From the NCBI GenBank assembly GCA_025617375.2, contig JAMYGW020000002.1:2418001-2482000 (forward strand): DNA of 64,000 nucleotides, written 5' to 3'. This DNA is from Acarospora socialis (taxonomy: Eukaryota; Ascomycota; Lecanoromycetes; Acarosporales; Acarosporaceae). The position numbers were made by a program, and so were the translations under genes. The number at the start of each line of letters is the position of its first letter. Position 1 is the stretch's first letter. The notes beneath the pieces were generated by a model, which was not told the origin of the DNA, ran no database searches, and worked only from the letters and a program-made list of their open reading frames with translations. Positions 22,365 to 35,201 of the stretch are shown here, in pieces.

Positions 22365-23383
22365 TCACCTTTTCAAGGCTGCAAATCTTTTCGCCAACTC
22401 ATCAACATTCGGTATCGTGCCACCAACAACATCCTTCTTGGCTTTCGTGATCTCGTTACTATCATTAGTTTTCGAGTCCGTGGCCGTCTTCTTGGGTTGC
22501 AGTCTATTCATCTTCGCCGTCGGCTTCAAGACTGGCGGTCCTGGTAGTTTAACCCTAGGGCTGATATTGTCGGTGCTTGGGCTTGGTGGCGCCACACTCA
22601 CCGGGGACTTTGGTCCCAAGTCTCGCGGCGGTGTAGCCTTGCTCAGCTCCTCCGTAGTCAGCTCTTGCTCCAATTCCCTCATGGCCTGTCCACCACTTGG
22701 ATTGTCATCCTCGTTGTCATCAGCTCCTTCACCTGAACCTGCTTCCCTTCTTGGCCATGCTACCCCATACGTCCTTGCAATTTCCTTCAAGTACATTGTT
22801 ACCAAGGTCTGTTCTGGCGGCTCGACCCGTAACTTTTTCACTACCCTCTCCGCTACCTTGCCATCGCTATTCTCCATGGCCGCCAGCGCAAAGTCCTTGC
22901 CATATTTCTCGACCAGTAGCTGCCGTGTCTGCTGTAACTCCTTGATTTCCGTGCGTGGTGCAGCATAGATAATAGACTTGACAGCTTCCTCTAGGCCCGG
23001 ATCACATTCTTTGGCTTCGAGAAGGCCGATGCGTGCCAGTAGCAACTCGCAGTAGAGCTCGAGGATCTCGAGGAGTTCGGTGGAGATGTCGCTACGAATG
23101 ATATTCTCGACACGGATGCGGGCCGACTCTTCTTTGCCTTGCTGGTTGAGCTTACTTTAGATGATCTGTTTACATGTTGGGGAAGGTTAGGTCCCTACCT
23201 CAAGCAGCTGTGCCATAGCCCGCCGTTGCTGCTTCGCGATAGCCGCATCTTTCTGCTCCACCATCCGCAGCCTGCTGATAGATAACTTCAGCTGCACTTT
23301 GATTTTTGACTATACTGCAGTCAGCGAGAACCTCAAAGTACAAACCGCTGTTGTCCTACCACTACTGACGACGAAGGCGCCAT
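22365..23383 (-). CDS. IST1: ESCRT-III regulator Ist1 (vacuolar sorting)
   Basis: Ist1 regulates Vps4 and ESCRT-III disassembly at endosomes. Exons 23383-23360 (MAPSSSVV), 23309-23199 and 23141-22365, 303 residues. The joined N-terminus SKIKVQLKLSISRLRMVEQK, then IAKQQRRAMAQLLE and QGKEESARIRVENIIRSD, is the Ist1 helical core, continuing through ELYCELLLARI, YGKDFALAAM and PPEQTLVTMYLKEIARTYGV. After about residue 175 it becomes an acidic, Ser/Pro-rich linker, ending in a short helix (NVDELAKRFAALKR) that probably carries the MIT-interacting motif. Introns are 50 and 57 bases. Divergent from the exporter-like gene, with about 195 bases between the starts. Confidence 0.93.
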
Positions 23384-23577
23384 CTTGTGAGTTGAGAGCC
23401 CGCGTGCACCCAATGCTTGTTGCTTGACTGTTTACAGGAGTGGCATTACTTTGAGCCCCACATTGCCCCTCCATCGCTTACCCAGCCCTGTCGCAGATCA
23501 TTGTTGAAGTCTCAACCGAGCTTCTCGACTCGAATCATCCACTGGACAATGGCTTGAAAAAGGAAGAAATCATTGCA

Positions 23578-26500
23578 ATGGCAAGTGGGGGTATTTGGAG
23601 AGAGAATACGTATTATGCGAAAGTGAGAGATAAACTCCAGCAGGTATGGGAGCACCTAAGGAAAAACGGACTTTGGAAACGAATGGTCAAAAACATCATC
23701 GCTACCACCGCTGCTGGTAAGCCCTAACTTCTTATATTCTTTCATCGGGACCACTCTTTGGTTGATCATCTATGCTCTGCAGTTTCAATATGCCTTATCC
23801 CCGGGGCACGAGATGCTCTTGGCCGGGCAGCCTACCTTGCGCCCATCGCCACGGTTTTCGGCCATCCCGGTCGACGCTTCGGTATGCTGGCTGAAGCTCT
23901 AATCTTGACTCTGAGCGGTACGGTCGTCGGTTTGGCTTGGTCGGTTCTGGGCATCTACTTGGGCTCACTCGTGGTACCATCAAACTTATCTGCTGCATTT
24001 GCGATTCGAGGCTTTTTCCTTGCTATTGCGCTCCTATGTCATGGCTTCTTACGGTCACACACGCCCAGGCTCTTTCTCGGTGTCTTGTTGCTCATCATTG
24101 TCGCCGTTGTTTCGTTAACATCTCCGGCCTTGCAAGTTACTGGAGTATTAGTTACTCAGATACTGTATCCCATCCTCTTAGCAACGGGTGTGATATTGCT
24201 CGTCAATGTTTGCGTCTTTCCAGAATTCAGTTCTGCTTTCATGGCTTCGATGACGATTGAAACGTTGACCGAGATCTCGGATGCCTTAAGAGATGGCGGG
24301 GCATACTTTATAAGAGAAAGTCAAGGTCATCGTACGGTTTCATCTACAGAACGTAGCGAACATGTTCCGGGGCAAGAAAAGGATGGGGATAGACATGGCC
24401 TGGGTGGGGATGCTCAAGTGAATAATAGTCCTGCCGTAGTGGAAGGGGAGCTCCACAGTGAACTGGAGAACACAGCACCCCGTACAGGGCTAACACAACG
24501 TCTCTCATTACCATTATTTGGCAAGTCTGCATCTGAACCGATAGGACAAGCGGAGCATGGTTACTCTGCAGAGGAACCCGCTGAAGAAAACTCTCTTAAG
24601 AAACTGACTGAAGCAAAGTCTACAGTACGGACGAAGCTCAACAAATGCCAAGCGGCCCAAAGGGAATGTAATTTCGAACTTGCCTTCTCGGTTCTTCCGC
24701 CGCAAGACTTGAAGCCCATAAGTTCACAAGCGATGAAAAAAGTGGTTGCCAACACGATCGCCTTGATCAGTGCTTGTGAAAGCAAATACGCTCTCTTGGG
24801 TGATGACATGGACATTGACAATAGGACGGCAGAACATTGCGAAGCTAGTGGCCCTGGCGAAGAGAATCGACACGAGCAAGATGACCCTGATGCATCGGAT
24901 AGCGATAACAATGCCTCAGGCTTTAATACGCCTAAGTCCCAGAAAGATTTTAGTGGAAAGCCCAACAGACGTAAGAGAAAGGGAAAGCCACCTGGGGAGC
25001 TCCACCAACCGAGCGACTTCGGTCAAGAAAATCTGGACATGGTCAAACCGAAGCGAGAGATTGAGTTCGGAGATGCTCAGCTTCTGCAATACCTTACGGG
25101 TCGCGTTGCCAGGCCCTACCACGATCTACAAGTGGTGCTGGACAAAAGCGTAAATGTCTTAACGATTTGCATTGCGTATGCATATGTTCGCTTCCCGCCG
25201 TACTCAAACGCTAGGGATGATACAACTAACAAGGCAACAGGACGTTACCCAGCTTCCATCTGGAGCAAGAGTACCCAAAGGTATTAGGATAGATGAGCTA
25301 GACGTACACATAGGCTCTCTACAACAGGCGCTCGAGGTTTTTGATGCAAACTCTTTCTCTGCACTTGGGAGCGCCCCAATCAAGCAAGAGCTCAAGGGTC
25401 ATGTGCCAGATACTATGCCAAGGGAGGAGGTTTTTTTGTTATCCTCATTTCTCCTTAACCTTCGACAAGCCGCGTCGCACGTAGAGGAGATGCTCAAACA
25501 CGCGCGTCTGCTTGTCGAGCGGTATCAACACTGCCGTGGCCGAAGAAGAGTTCACACTCCCCGGATCAATTGGCGGAAGTGGCTCTATACCGGGGGTGAT
25601 GAAGATGAACGGATGCCTTCTACTGGACGCCAAGCTGCACGCGGAGAGCACCCTAATGATCTGGATGACGACCAGGACACAGCTAACAATAGCCAAGAAA
25701 ACCTAGTTGATGAGCCCGCGGAGAATGACCTTGAGCAAGGGACCAGGTGGACTGCTGTTGCTAAGGCAACAGTGAAACCGCCTCAGCTGTCGAAGACAAA
25801 GAAGCTCGGTGCCTCCGAGCCTACTGCTGAGACGTTAGCCCTCACATTGCGAGTCAGAGGACGCCTTGCGGACATTCTGGAATGGCTGCAGACCTCAGAA
25901 GATGTGCAGTATTCCTTCAAGCTAACCCTCGCTGTGTTTCTGGTGACATGGCCAGCCTTCCACCCAGCCTGGAATACTTGGTACTCGCTCAACCGTGGAC
26001 GTGAGTAGCCCCTTATCTACACCTGCATCATCCTTGCTGACTCACTCAGTCTGGGCGGCGCTTCAGCTTGTGTTGGTTACAGAAGTGGCGATTGGTACTT
26101 CGATCGTTGCGTTCATCGTCCGAGCAGCTGGCACCTCACTCGGTTGTGTTTGGGGATGGGCTGCCTACGAAGCCAGGAACGGTAATGAGATTGTCTTGGC
26201 TGCCATGATCTGCATTGGCACGATCCCTGCTGTGTACGTGCAACTCGGTTCGAAATACCCGAAGGCGGGCATGGTTGCTATTGTCAGTATGTGTGTCGTA
26301 GCCTTATCCACAGAATTAAATACCGTGCCCGGTACAGCATCTTAGCAATAGCCCAGGGCGTTTGTTTACTAATTGCGTTTAGGTACGGCAACGGAGAACT
26401 TCTTAAAGAGGCTCATCGCGTTCATGATCGGAGGCGTTGTTGCACTCATAGTGCAGGTCATCATATTACCCGTGAAAGCTCGAACTAGACTGGTCGACTC

Positions 26501-27613
26501 ACTAGCTGCCTGTCTACGTCAGATTACGGAGATGGAAAGATGCGTTGCCTTGGGCATCGAGAATGGAAACAATCTCGACGTGTACTCCCCACATGTTTTC
26601 AGGCATTTTGAGCGTGCAAGCAGCAAGGCGAAGACCGCATTGACTGCTGCAGAGACTTTCCGTGAGTGGTCCATTGGTCCTTCGCGATGACCCTGTGCTA
26701 ACCAAACCAGTTCCTGCTTGCAGCAAAGAACCAAGGATCAAGGGCTCATTCAAGAGCCTGGCTCTGATATATAGAGAGGTCAGACTCATAACTCGCGAGG
26801 CTACACCGCTAACTTTCCATCAGATCATCTTCGTGCTACATCAGATCGTGGACCGAATGGACAATATGCTCCACTTGCGTACCGCGTACGGTTCTGGTCC
26901 GCTGGAGCAGCACAATGTTCGTTGTTTCGGGCACTAGCGTATTGTTGAGGATGCTGAGTAAGATATAGGCTCAGATCTACCCTTACCGACGTAATGTAGC
27001 TGCAGCGGTAACCCTGATGTTATTCGCGGTCCACGAAGCTTTTACCACTAAGTTGGCCCTCCCACAGTTCCTCCCATCCGCCAGACTGGCAAATCTTCGC
27101 TTGATCAACAGGGTCCGCGAAGTCACCCGCGAAGACGTAAAGGGATTAAGTAGCCATGGCGACGGCGACAGGACGGAAGCTGCTCACCAGCGGGCAGTGC
27201 AGCTAAAGTACATATCATGGAACGCCGTGGCTGCCGCCCAAGCCGAGGTTGTAGAATACCTCGAGGAACTCATCGACCTCACCAAATTGCTTGTTGGAGC
27301 GAACGAGTTCCGTTCCGGTATGCTGACGCGGCCAACCTACCGAGAGTACATAGAGAAATTCGACAAGCAGGATGGAGGGGAGAAACCAGTGGAGAAGGCG
27401 GTTGACGCACCCACGGAGACTAACCCGAAGACTGGATTGACCAAGAGACGGAGCGCTATGGCCAAGACGAAAAGCGTCGAGTCCGAGGAGGTCCCGAACA
27501 GTCTGAAACGAATTCAGAGTAAGAAGAAGGAGATCAGAGCGCGGAAACGGGACGCGGATGGAACCAGATATCCTGGCGGCGCTGAAAGGCTGCAGATCGT
27601 ATCTTCGAGATGA
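23578..27613 (+). CDS. Aromatic-acid-exporter-like membrane protein (ArAE_2 / fusaric acid resistance-like)
   Basis: Large fungal transporter-like protein. Exons 23578-23716, 23783-25185, 25241-26000, 26050-26331, 26383-26661, 26711-26778, 26824-26916 and 26969-27613 join in one frame to 1,222 residues. The N-terminal six-helix block begins near VSICLIPG and ends near VNVCVFPEF. It is followed by a long charged linker (about 200-440), a middle domain with YDVTQLPSGARVPKGIRIDELD, a second helical block (FKLTLAVFLVTWPAF, LWAALQLVLVTEVAIGTS, MVAIVSMCVVAL, ENFLKRLIAFMIGGVVAL) and a C-terminal domain with YRRNVAA and LPLPQFLPSARLA-like sequence. Bacterial relatives export aromatic acids; the fungal substrate is unknown. 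Two introns use weak GTTCGC/GTTCGT donors (25186, 26917) and one is only 45 bases and in frame (26779-26823). Confidence 0.85.
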
Positions 27614-28866
27614 GATCACGCGGACCATAGATACATTTGTTAAAGGGATTGACTCACAACCTTGTTGGTCCGAAGGCCTTGCAGAAGGTGATGGTAAGGT
27701 GTCAAAGAAACAATGTTCGATACTGCGCCTTCCCTTGCTGACCTGCCAAGACTCAAGGGTCCAATATCACGCTTCCGAAGACACTGCAATAGTCCTAGTC
27801 ATATCCGAGACGTCGACGATCGCAGCAACGCAGGATGGATTTGCCATAGATCCCAAGCACACCAAACACATCTCGTTTACGTGACGATGTCACATCTGAG
27901 AAGAGCTCAGGTGACAACAGAGACGGCGACGTTTGACGAAACGTCAAGATGTTCGTAAAAGAGCAGTAAGAAGGCAATGATAGAGCCATTCAGTACCCTC
28001 ACTACTAGAATATGGGGACCTACACCATCGTCTTTCCATCGTATACATGCCCCTCCAACGTCGATGTCCTTTTGCAACACTGCGTTTCACGTCTCGAAAC
28101 GCTACCGTCGCACCTTTACCAGCACACCTGACAATGTGCACCTCTGCACGCTAGACGGAGTACCGGAAAAAGGAACTTCTCCCTCCGAGTGACCGGTGGA
28201 ATTACGACATCAATCTGGTGGAGGGAGATGAGGTGTTGAGTGGGGTGAAGTGTTGGTAGGAATATTGAAGTTGGTGAGGGCGGATGAGCGTGCCAATTCG
28301 CCGTCGGATTTGCAACTTGTTGGAAATGGCGATTGGGAGGAGTGAGTGGAGGTGGGGTGTTTGCGATTTGACACTTTTGCTTTACTAGAGGAAGTCAGTA
28401 GGAGGTGATGAGCGTCTACAGAGTGTCGTCACTCCTTTCCTGTTATTGTTTGCGGAATACTGCCGCTTCTCTCTTTGCTTTTACCCTGTCACCTTAAGGG
28501 GCTACGTTCTCGTTAAGTTACGTCTGAATCTCACTCCTTACCGCAATCAATAGCCGCTAAGTAGAGATCATTCTTTCGCAAACCAGGATTAGAACGGTTC
28601 TGGAGTTGCGGGGTTCGGTGTTGTTGGTTTTGGTAGTCTATGACAATTATTCTAGGTCTTCCTCTTACCGGGACTAGCCGACAGCAAGGAGGACGAGGAT
28701 GACGAGGACGACAGTGACAGGAAACCACGCAAGAACGCAGGCAGGCGGCGTCATTATATACCCCACCCACCCAGCCACGCTTATGCCAATGCCAATACTG
28801 ATGCTTACTTCCGACCAAGCTCCCACTCCCCTCCCCTTTCCCATACCCTCCCCGCATTCAGCACCC
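27614..28866. other. Convergent intergenic gap of 1.25 kb, no gene seen
   Basis: Lies between the exporter-like gene and NMA111. Short frames (27558-27884, 27977-28192) are unrecognised. Nothing repeat-like was noticed. Confidence 0.5.
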
Positions 28867-31800
28867 TCAACCCTCAACATCCCCCCCATCCTCATCATGC
28901 CCCAACCCCTCATCCATCGTCTCAGCCGCCAAACTCGCACTGATGCCATTTCTCCTCTCGCCATCCTCATCGTAGCCAATCCTCCTCCACCCACAAGATT
29001 CGCTCTCGTCCTTCACAAACTCCATGGTCGGGAAATAGTGTTCGTTCTTCTTCATCGTCGCGACCCACGGCACGTTGTCGAAAGTGACGGCTTTGAGCCG
29101 GAAGTACGTGTTGTCGGGGATCTTGTTGACGGCGGAGAGGAAGGCGGTGAGGTCGGGCGTGGGCACGCCGTTGACGGCGGTGATGAAGTTCGTGGGCGCC
29201 AGGCCGTATTGGTAGGAGGGGGAGCCGCGCGTCTGGGGGTGGGGGAGGGTGAGTTAGTTGGTGGTTGCTAGCATAAGATGGGATTGGGGTAGGGGTGCAT
29301 GAAGGGAAGATGGAACGGGGAACGTACTCGTGCGGAGACGTAGACTTCGCTGTGGAGCTTGCTGATTTGCTGCCTGACGGCGTGATGGGGCCTGTGCAGG
29401 ACCGCACCGCAGAAGATCACTGCTCGGTCGGTCTCCAGATCTTCGGTTGGGACGGTGGGCACTTTGAGACTCATTTCTTGCCCGTTGCGGACGATGAGCG
29501 CGTCGAGGTACTCGTGGTCGTACATAATGTCGAGCTCGGAGACGCGCGTGATGAGCTTGCCGTTTAGCGTGAGGATGATGTCGCCTTCCTGCAGAGATTG
29601 GGAGTCGTGGCCGGATGGAGGGGCACAGTCAATCTTGCGGACCATGAAGAGCTGGTGTCGCGATGAGTTGGTCTCGGCTACCTTCTGGATCCACTTCTCT
29701 GAGACGCCCATGATGCGGACTTGGCTCATTTGAACGGTGTTGGTTTCGACGTTGAGCATCCTCAGTCTGGGTACGACGCCTTGTTGGACCTGTTTGATGA
29801 CGGGTAAGAGTGTCGGCGTTGCGAGTCCTAGGTGGTATTCGATGTCTTTGTTCGTGTGAGCTGTTCGCTCCCCGAGATAGTTCAACCAGAGCGCTTGCAC
29901 GGTTCCATCTTCTGCCACAAGCACTCCGCTTCCGCACTGTCCGCTTAGACTAGTGTCCACGGTGATGGCATCGAGGTTGATGGCACGATATCTTGGTGCC
30001 GCACCATTGGCTGGGATAGCCACTGTGGTGATGTCGGTGACCGTTGTCTTCGCCACAACCACCCTCAGATTCTGATTGAAGCCTAGGAAGATGGTTTTCG
30101 CCCCTTGCTTGATTGTATCTGTGCTGAGCTTTGCACTTTGCACGGGTGCTTGAACAAGTTTAGGATCGTATTGTATAATGGCGTAGTTTTGCAAAGGGTG
30201 CATGAAGACCACCTTCCCGTCCACGATTATAGAATCGGCCACTGTGATCGATATGTCGCATAAGTCATAAGGGACCACAGCTCTTGAAATTATTACCAAG
30301 CCCTTGGCGGCATCAATTACCAGCCCGTACCCAATCTTTCTTGCTCGTGGGAAACCGTCCAACTTTACAGGCATCGTACATGAGATGCGGACAAAACTCC
30401 GTATCAGATCTGCCGCCGCCGGATGGCCTACACTATCTAGCTTGATGAAGTCTGCTTTGCGAGGCACAGGAGGGACTGCAGGTAAAGGATCGGCCAGATC
30501 CGAGAAGTCCCATTTGCCAGTGTCGTTGTTTCGAACGGCCATTCGCATCTTGCTTGTCCAATGACGGTCGATATAGATGATGCTGGTATTGAGCGTATGT
30601 AGATCCCGGAGATGCTTATACGTTACAACAACACGAGCTCGGTCGGGTATTGCCTTCATGACCTCGATAAAAGTATCTAAATCCGGCGTCTTCTTCTGAT
30701 CTATGGACTCAATGAGCCAGCCTGACTCCGTGTTCTCAAACCTGAAGGAACCAGCAGCTTCGCAGACAAAGACACCTTTGACAGCGATGGCATATAGTCT
30801 GGCTTGTTGGTAGGAAAGGTCGTGGAAAGCTCCACCGGCTACTGTGACAAAGCGGTCAGGGGTGATCTTATGCAGATCGCCAACATCAAGCTCCACTTCG
30901 ATATCTTCACCTCCTCGCTGCACAAGGACTGAGATCTTTTTCCCGACATTCGAGTCTAATATATCGTCAAGCCGGACGAATTTCGTCAAGAGCTCGCCGT
31001 TCACTTTAATCAGTACATCCCCTTCCTCGATCTTTGTGTGTGCGGGACCTAGAGGCAGAACAATCTCCGCGACTAACATGCCAGTTTCTTTTGGGAAACC
31101 TTTCCTTATCGCTGCCTCCCATTCGGGAGTGAGACCCAATCTTCGGCACTCGTCAAAGGGCTTGATTATCCACTGACACTGTATCGTTCCTCTCGGGACG
31201 GGCTTGCCTCTGCGAATGCATTCTAGCGCTCTGAGTGGGCGGTCTAATGGTAGAAAGTAGTCCGTAGCAGCTCCATCCGCTCTCCCGCCAGCTTGTAATG
31301 CCACGGCGTATCCGTCCAAGTTCACTACTGGGCTGCCAGAACTACCTCCACTCGCAGCAGCGGCAGCTTGAATGTAATTTGTATTGAAATCACTGTAGCC
31401 TTCTCCATACTCCGGTGCGTTCCGATCTAACCGACTGATGACCCCTGAAAGTATACTGAGCTTTTCTCCTGCATCATTACCCACCACTCTGATCTCAGCT
31501 CCCACTCGTGCGAGGTCTGGTCTGAGCTCCAAGGCTGCAACTGGCATATACTTTATTGCTTTTGGGTCGAAGCGAAGGATACCTGTTGTGGCAGAGACCT
31601 CAGTAACTGCCGGTAGTCAAATATAGTGGTGAATCGCCTACCAAAGTCGTGAACACAGTCCACGTAACACGGATAGACATCACACTCCTCATGATTGTCA
31701 AAGACACAGTACCCCCAAAACGGTCCTGCGCAGACGACGTGCCGATTCGTCAGGATATAGCCCCTTTCAGCATCCACAACAAAGCCTGTTGCCTCGCTCG

Positions 31801-32095
31801 AGATGGCAGGGTCTGTATCGAAAGAACATGTCTGACAGAAGTGTATGGACACGACACTCTTTACAACCTTCTCGATGGTAGCCTGCCATTCTGGGGTGTC
31901 TGCAGTTGCGGCGGCGAGAGCTAATAGACGTGTGTCATCCTCGTCGCTGTCGATCCCATACGCGCCCCCGTTCTGAAGGGGCTCTTCACCGTTCGGAAAC
32001 GAGACAGCCTCGGGCTTCAATTGCTTTGCTGGTCGATCTAGGTTTGTGTTCGCAGAGTGTTTTCGCTTGTTGCGTGTTTGTACACTGCGGTCCAT
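28867..32095 (-). CDS. NMA111: Nuclear HtrA-like serine protease Nma111
   Basis: Pro-apoptotic HtrA/Omi-family serine protease with duplicated protease/PDZ halves, nuclear in yeast. Exons 32095-31642, 31582-29328 and 29232-28867, 1,024 residues. Catalytic residues visible: His119 in [10 protein letters not shown], Asp150 in CVHDFG and Ser233 in [12 protein letters not shown] motifs follow each half, with [30 protein letters not shown] and the second, degenerate protease part ([12 protein letters not shown]). A basic stretch near residues 8-28 could be a nuclear signal. Splicing restores [17 protein letters not shown] and [13 protein letters not shown]. The frame stays open for about 84 codons upstream of the chosen ATG (see findings). 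Confidence 0.95.
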
Positions 32096-32719
32096 GTCTG
32101 ACAAGGTTGCGAAAGGCCGGGCAAAGGAATATATGACAGATGAATGGTGATGTTTAGGTAGTGAATAAGTGCGTATAGAAAACCGGGCTGGTAAGCAGGC
32201 CGCACGTAGTGGTGCTGACGCCAAATCCTGGCAAGGCTGAATGAATGTTGCTGAGCTGAAGAGGCGTTTTTGCAGAAATCTACCAGCCAATCGTACGTGC
32301 TGGGAATGCGCTCCACGCATCCAGGTGACTACTGTGAGATACAACAACGGAGACCAGACCAGAAGAATGTGGGACTGATCGGAAGGCAGGACCTACAAGC
32401 ATTAGGTTATAGATGGGTAGCCAACTTTTGTTTCTTGTTGGAGGGACGAGTAACGTTAGGGGTCTGTCTCACGGAGCAAAGGCATCGGATTATCTTTTGC
32501 TACGCGCTACTGCAGGTTCCGAGATTGCTCTAACGTAAAGCGGTAACGCGTCCATGCCTCAACGCACGGACCACCTTTAGAAGACGACATGTCTTTAAGA
32601 AACTGTAAGACATCCTCCTCAGCGCATCATGTCCAACGTCTCCAATCCAGAAACAAAGACGCACCCAATTTCCACCTCCTACTCCAAAATGTTATCCGGA
32701 GCAGTCAGAAAGATTTGAA
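32096..32719. other. Intergenic 0.62 kb: NMA111 promoter and 3' end of the SANT-like gene
   Basis: No independent gene. 32096-32347 remains open in frame with NMA111 and resembles an N-terminal targeting sequence (see findings). Confidence 0.5.
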
Positions 32720-33203
32720 CTAGGCCTCTTCCTGATCTTCTCCAACAGTCTCCTTCCCAGTCTCGGCTTCCATGTCTTCATCTTCCATTTTCATCTTCTT
32801 CACAACAGGTTCCTCGTCCTCCTCATCATCAACCGCATCCACTGCTTCGGTCGACTTCTGGATCTTGGCAGGACGCCCGCGTTTCTTTTCACCGTTGGTG
32901 ATGGCCTTATCGGCCTTCTTGCGCGGCGTAGGCACGGCTGCGCTGTCGGGACCGGAAAGCGTAATGCCCCCGGATTGCTTCTTGAGCGAGTTATAAACGT
33001 GAAGACAGGCTTTCTTGGTACGGCCTGCTGGTAGCTTCACATTTTTCCAATCCGGCGGACCGCTGGCATTGATAAGACTAATACAGAGAGCGAGCTGATG
33101 ATATAAGCATATTTCTGGAAGGTTCGTAGAATAAAAGGATTAGAGAAGAAATCACCTTCTCTGTGTCCGTCCACTTGGTCAAAGTCGTTTCCTTTTCGGC
33201 CAT
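32720..33203 (-). CDS. Small SANT/Myb-like protein with acidic tail
   Basis: Exons 33203-33156 and 33094-32720, 140 residues. The N-terminal half reads as a SANT/Myb-like helix-turn-helix of the type common in fungal hypothetical proteins: TLTKWTDTEKLALCISLI, then GPPDWKNVKLPAGRTKKACLHVYNSL. The middle is Lys/Arg-rich with a nuclear-type KKRGRPAK AT-hook-like motif, and the C-terminus is strongly acidic (DDEEDEEP, EDEDMEAE). This suggests a chromatin or DNA-binding protein, but no defined role is known to me. The tiny first exon is inferred from the GTGATT donor at 33155 and ATCAG acceptor at 33095. Divergent from the next plus-strand gene. Confidence 0.72.
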
Positions 33204-33951
33204 TTTGAGATCTGGTTATGATAAGCTCAAATTCTTCGAGCTTCTACTCGATCTTACTTGGTTTCCAAACTATGTTGTGCGATTAGCTATTCCTGATCCC
33301 CTTATGTTACGACTTCTATGAGCTTCGGATAGCTCACTTTCTTCTGATGATTGGACTAGGCTAAGGCCTGCTACTGCCGGTTTGGTGGCGGTGATGCGTG
33401 AATATCTCACTTGTGTTTAGGAGATCTTCTCGTACTGGCAGTTGTTTATCAGCTATAAAAGCGTAGAGATGGTGAAGTCGAAGTTGAAGGAAAAGATGGA
33501 TTCATACTGAGACTGATGGCAGGCTTTAAATCGAACTGCGGAGGTTTATGTGGTGAACAAATCCGGATGTGAAGTGTGAAGGAGAAGAAGCTTGGCTGTT
33601 GGCCGCCGGATTTGGTAAAACCAATATGTGTTTCGCAACCCAGATTGCCCAGTGGGTTTTAATCACAAGTCACGCAGAGTGTTTGGAAATGCTTCACAGC
33701 GGCTCGGTCATTCACTTCGCTGTGATATAAGAACTACGAGGTCCTAGTTCATTTGTTGCGCTGTTTCCTGTGTTTCAACTCACCAGCCTTACTCTGCAAT
33801 CTATCGGCTGCTCTTCCCCTATCTTCAAGTGCCTATAATTATCACCTTGGTCGGCAAGAAACAAGCAAAGGTTTATGCCTTGTGTGTTGTCCTATTAAGC
33901 CCATTGTCCAAGCACAGGGCGATTCTAGTAGTATCAAACCAAACTACAACG
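33204..33951. promoter_or_regulatory. Divergent promoter region, 0.75 kb
   Basis: Between the SANT-like gene (minus) and the F-box-like gene (plus). The plus-strand frame is open from an ATG at 33829 into the next gene, so part may be coding or leader. Confidence 0.4.
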
Positions 33952-34815
33952 ATGAGATTCCATTTCCTCCGCGTGCCGGTCGACATCCGACTGCGAGTTT
34001 ACGAGTTTTCGCTGGACGCCAACGCATGTTGTCCAAGTCCATGCCTTGGCGGCCGGAAACAATGGCATCGAGTCGGGCGAATGCCAGTCTTCCATCGCCA
34101 TTATGGATGCACTTATCACAATAGCTCAACCAATCTTCTCCCTGGAATAGCCTATACTTGCAAACAGATCTTTTGCGAAGCGTTGCCAGTATTCTTCACC
34201 GTCAACACATTTAAATGGATCAACAATCAAGCCGCCAAAGAGTCTCTCGGAATACACTTCGACCGCATACGGCGACTGGAGCTCTATACGTGGTTCTGGG
34301 AGAGTCGCAAAATAATCCTCCCAGCTAGTTGCCGCAGCTTGAAGCTCATACTGTGGAGGGGCCTCAACTCAACGCGCCTACCCGAGGGTCCTCCAGAGCA
34401 ACTGCACGACAACGCTGTAATCTCTAGGTGGGTGGACGCATTGAATAAGTGGAGGAAGGACGGAGTTAGACAGATCATCATATCTCACATGCGTGGAGAT
34501 TCCCTATTACATAGTTGCCTGATGGCAATATCAGCGAAGTCAGGCGTGGTAAGGAATTTAGATTATTTTGCGCTAGAGGTAATTGACGATGCGTTATAGG
34601 GGTTGATAATCGACCGACATTGTTTCGATCTTCCCACTGATAGCTACTTGTTCGAGCCGGGCACGAAAATGTATGAAGACTTTTACAAAGGTGCCAGAAT
34701 AGACTTGCTCGGCACTCCACATCCTTTTTACGAATGGGATTCTGTCGCTTGTCTTGCTTGCGAGGACGGGGATTCTGTCAATAAAGTTCATGTGGATATG
34801 ACTACTGGCTCATAG
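33952..34815 (+). CDS. Uncharacterised fungal protein with F-box-like N-terminus
   Basis: Exons 33952-34548 and 34600-34815, 270 residues. Begins MRFHFLRVPVDIRLRVYEFS, the LxxLPxEIRxxIY-type opening common in fungal F-box-like hypothetical proteins, then TCKQIFCEALPVFFTVNTFKW. No other domain recognised. The intron (GTAAGG, a TTGAC branch, TATAG; 51 bases) is in frame and contains the TAG that would otherwise end the protein at 34599; skipping it appends a further 71 residues. The in-frame ATG at 33829 would add 41 residues, but these do not look like the family start. Confidence 0.6.
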
Positions 34816-35201
34816 GATCAGGAGTTGAAGGAACGCACGCACCTAGTCTTGGTTGTTCTTGCTTCGGTCTCTAAAAGCTACTTCACGATTGCTCGGCCTT
34901 TTCTGCATTTCACCTCTGTATCTATCTGCCATTGCGGAATAGACTGCGGGTCTTTTTGGGAGCAATATTTTGGGAGTGATATTACTAGAAAACTCAGAGC
35001 TAAAACGAGATAGATCAAAAAGCCATCTTCCCAATTTTCCCACATGATAGACAACGTATCTAAGCCAGCAACTCCCGAGACTTGCTTCATCACACTCGCT
35101 CTAGTATCAAAAGTCGCCCCACCCGAACTCCGTACAATTGAGCGCCACGTCCGCACTCCCCAACACCTCGCCATGCCCAAAAGACCACGTACCACCCCTC
35201 C
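34816..35201. other. Convergent gap, no gene seen
   Basis: 3' regions of the F-box-like gene and AP-2 sigma. No feature recognised. Confidence 0.5.
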
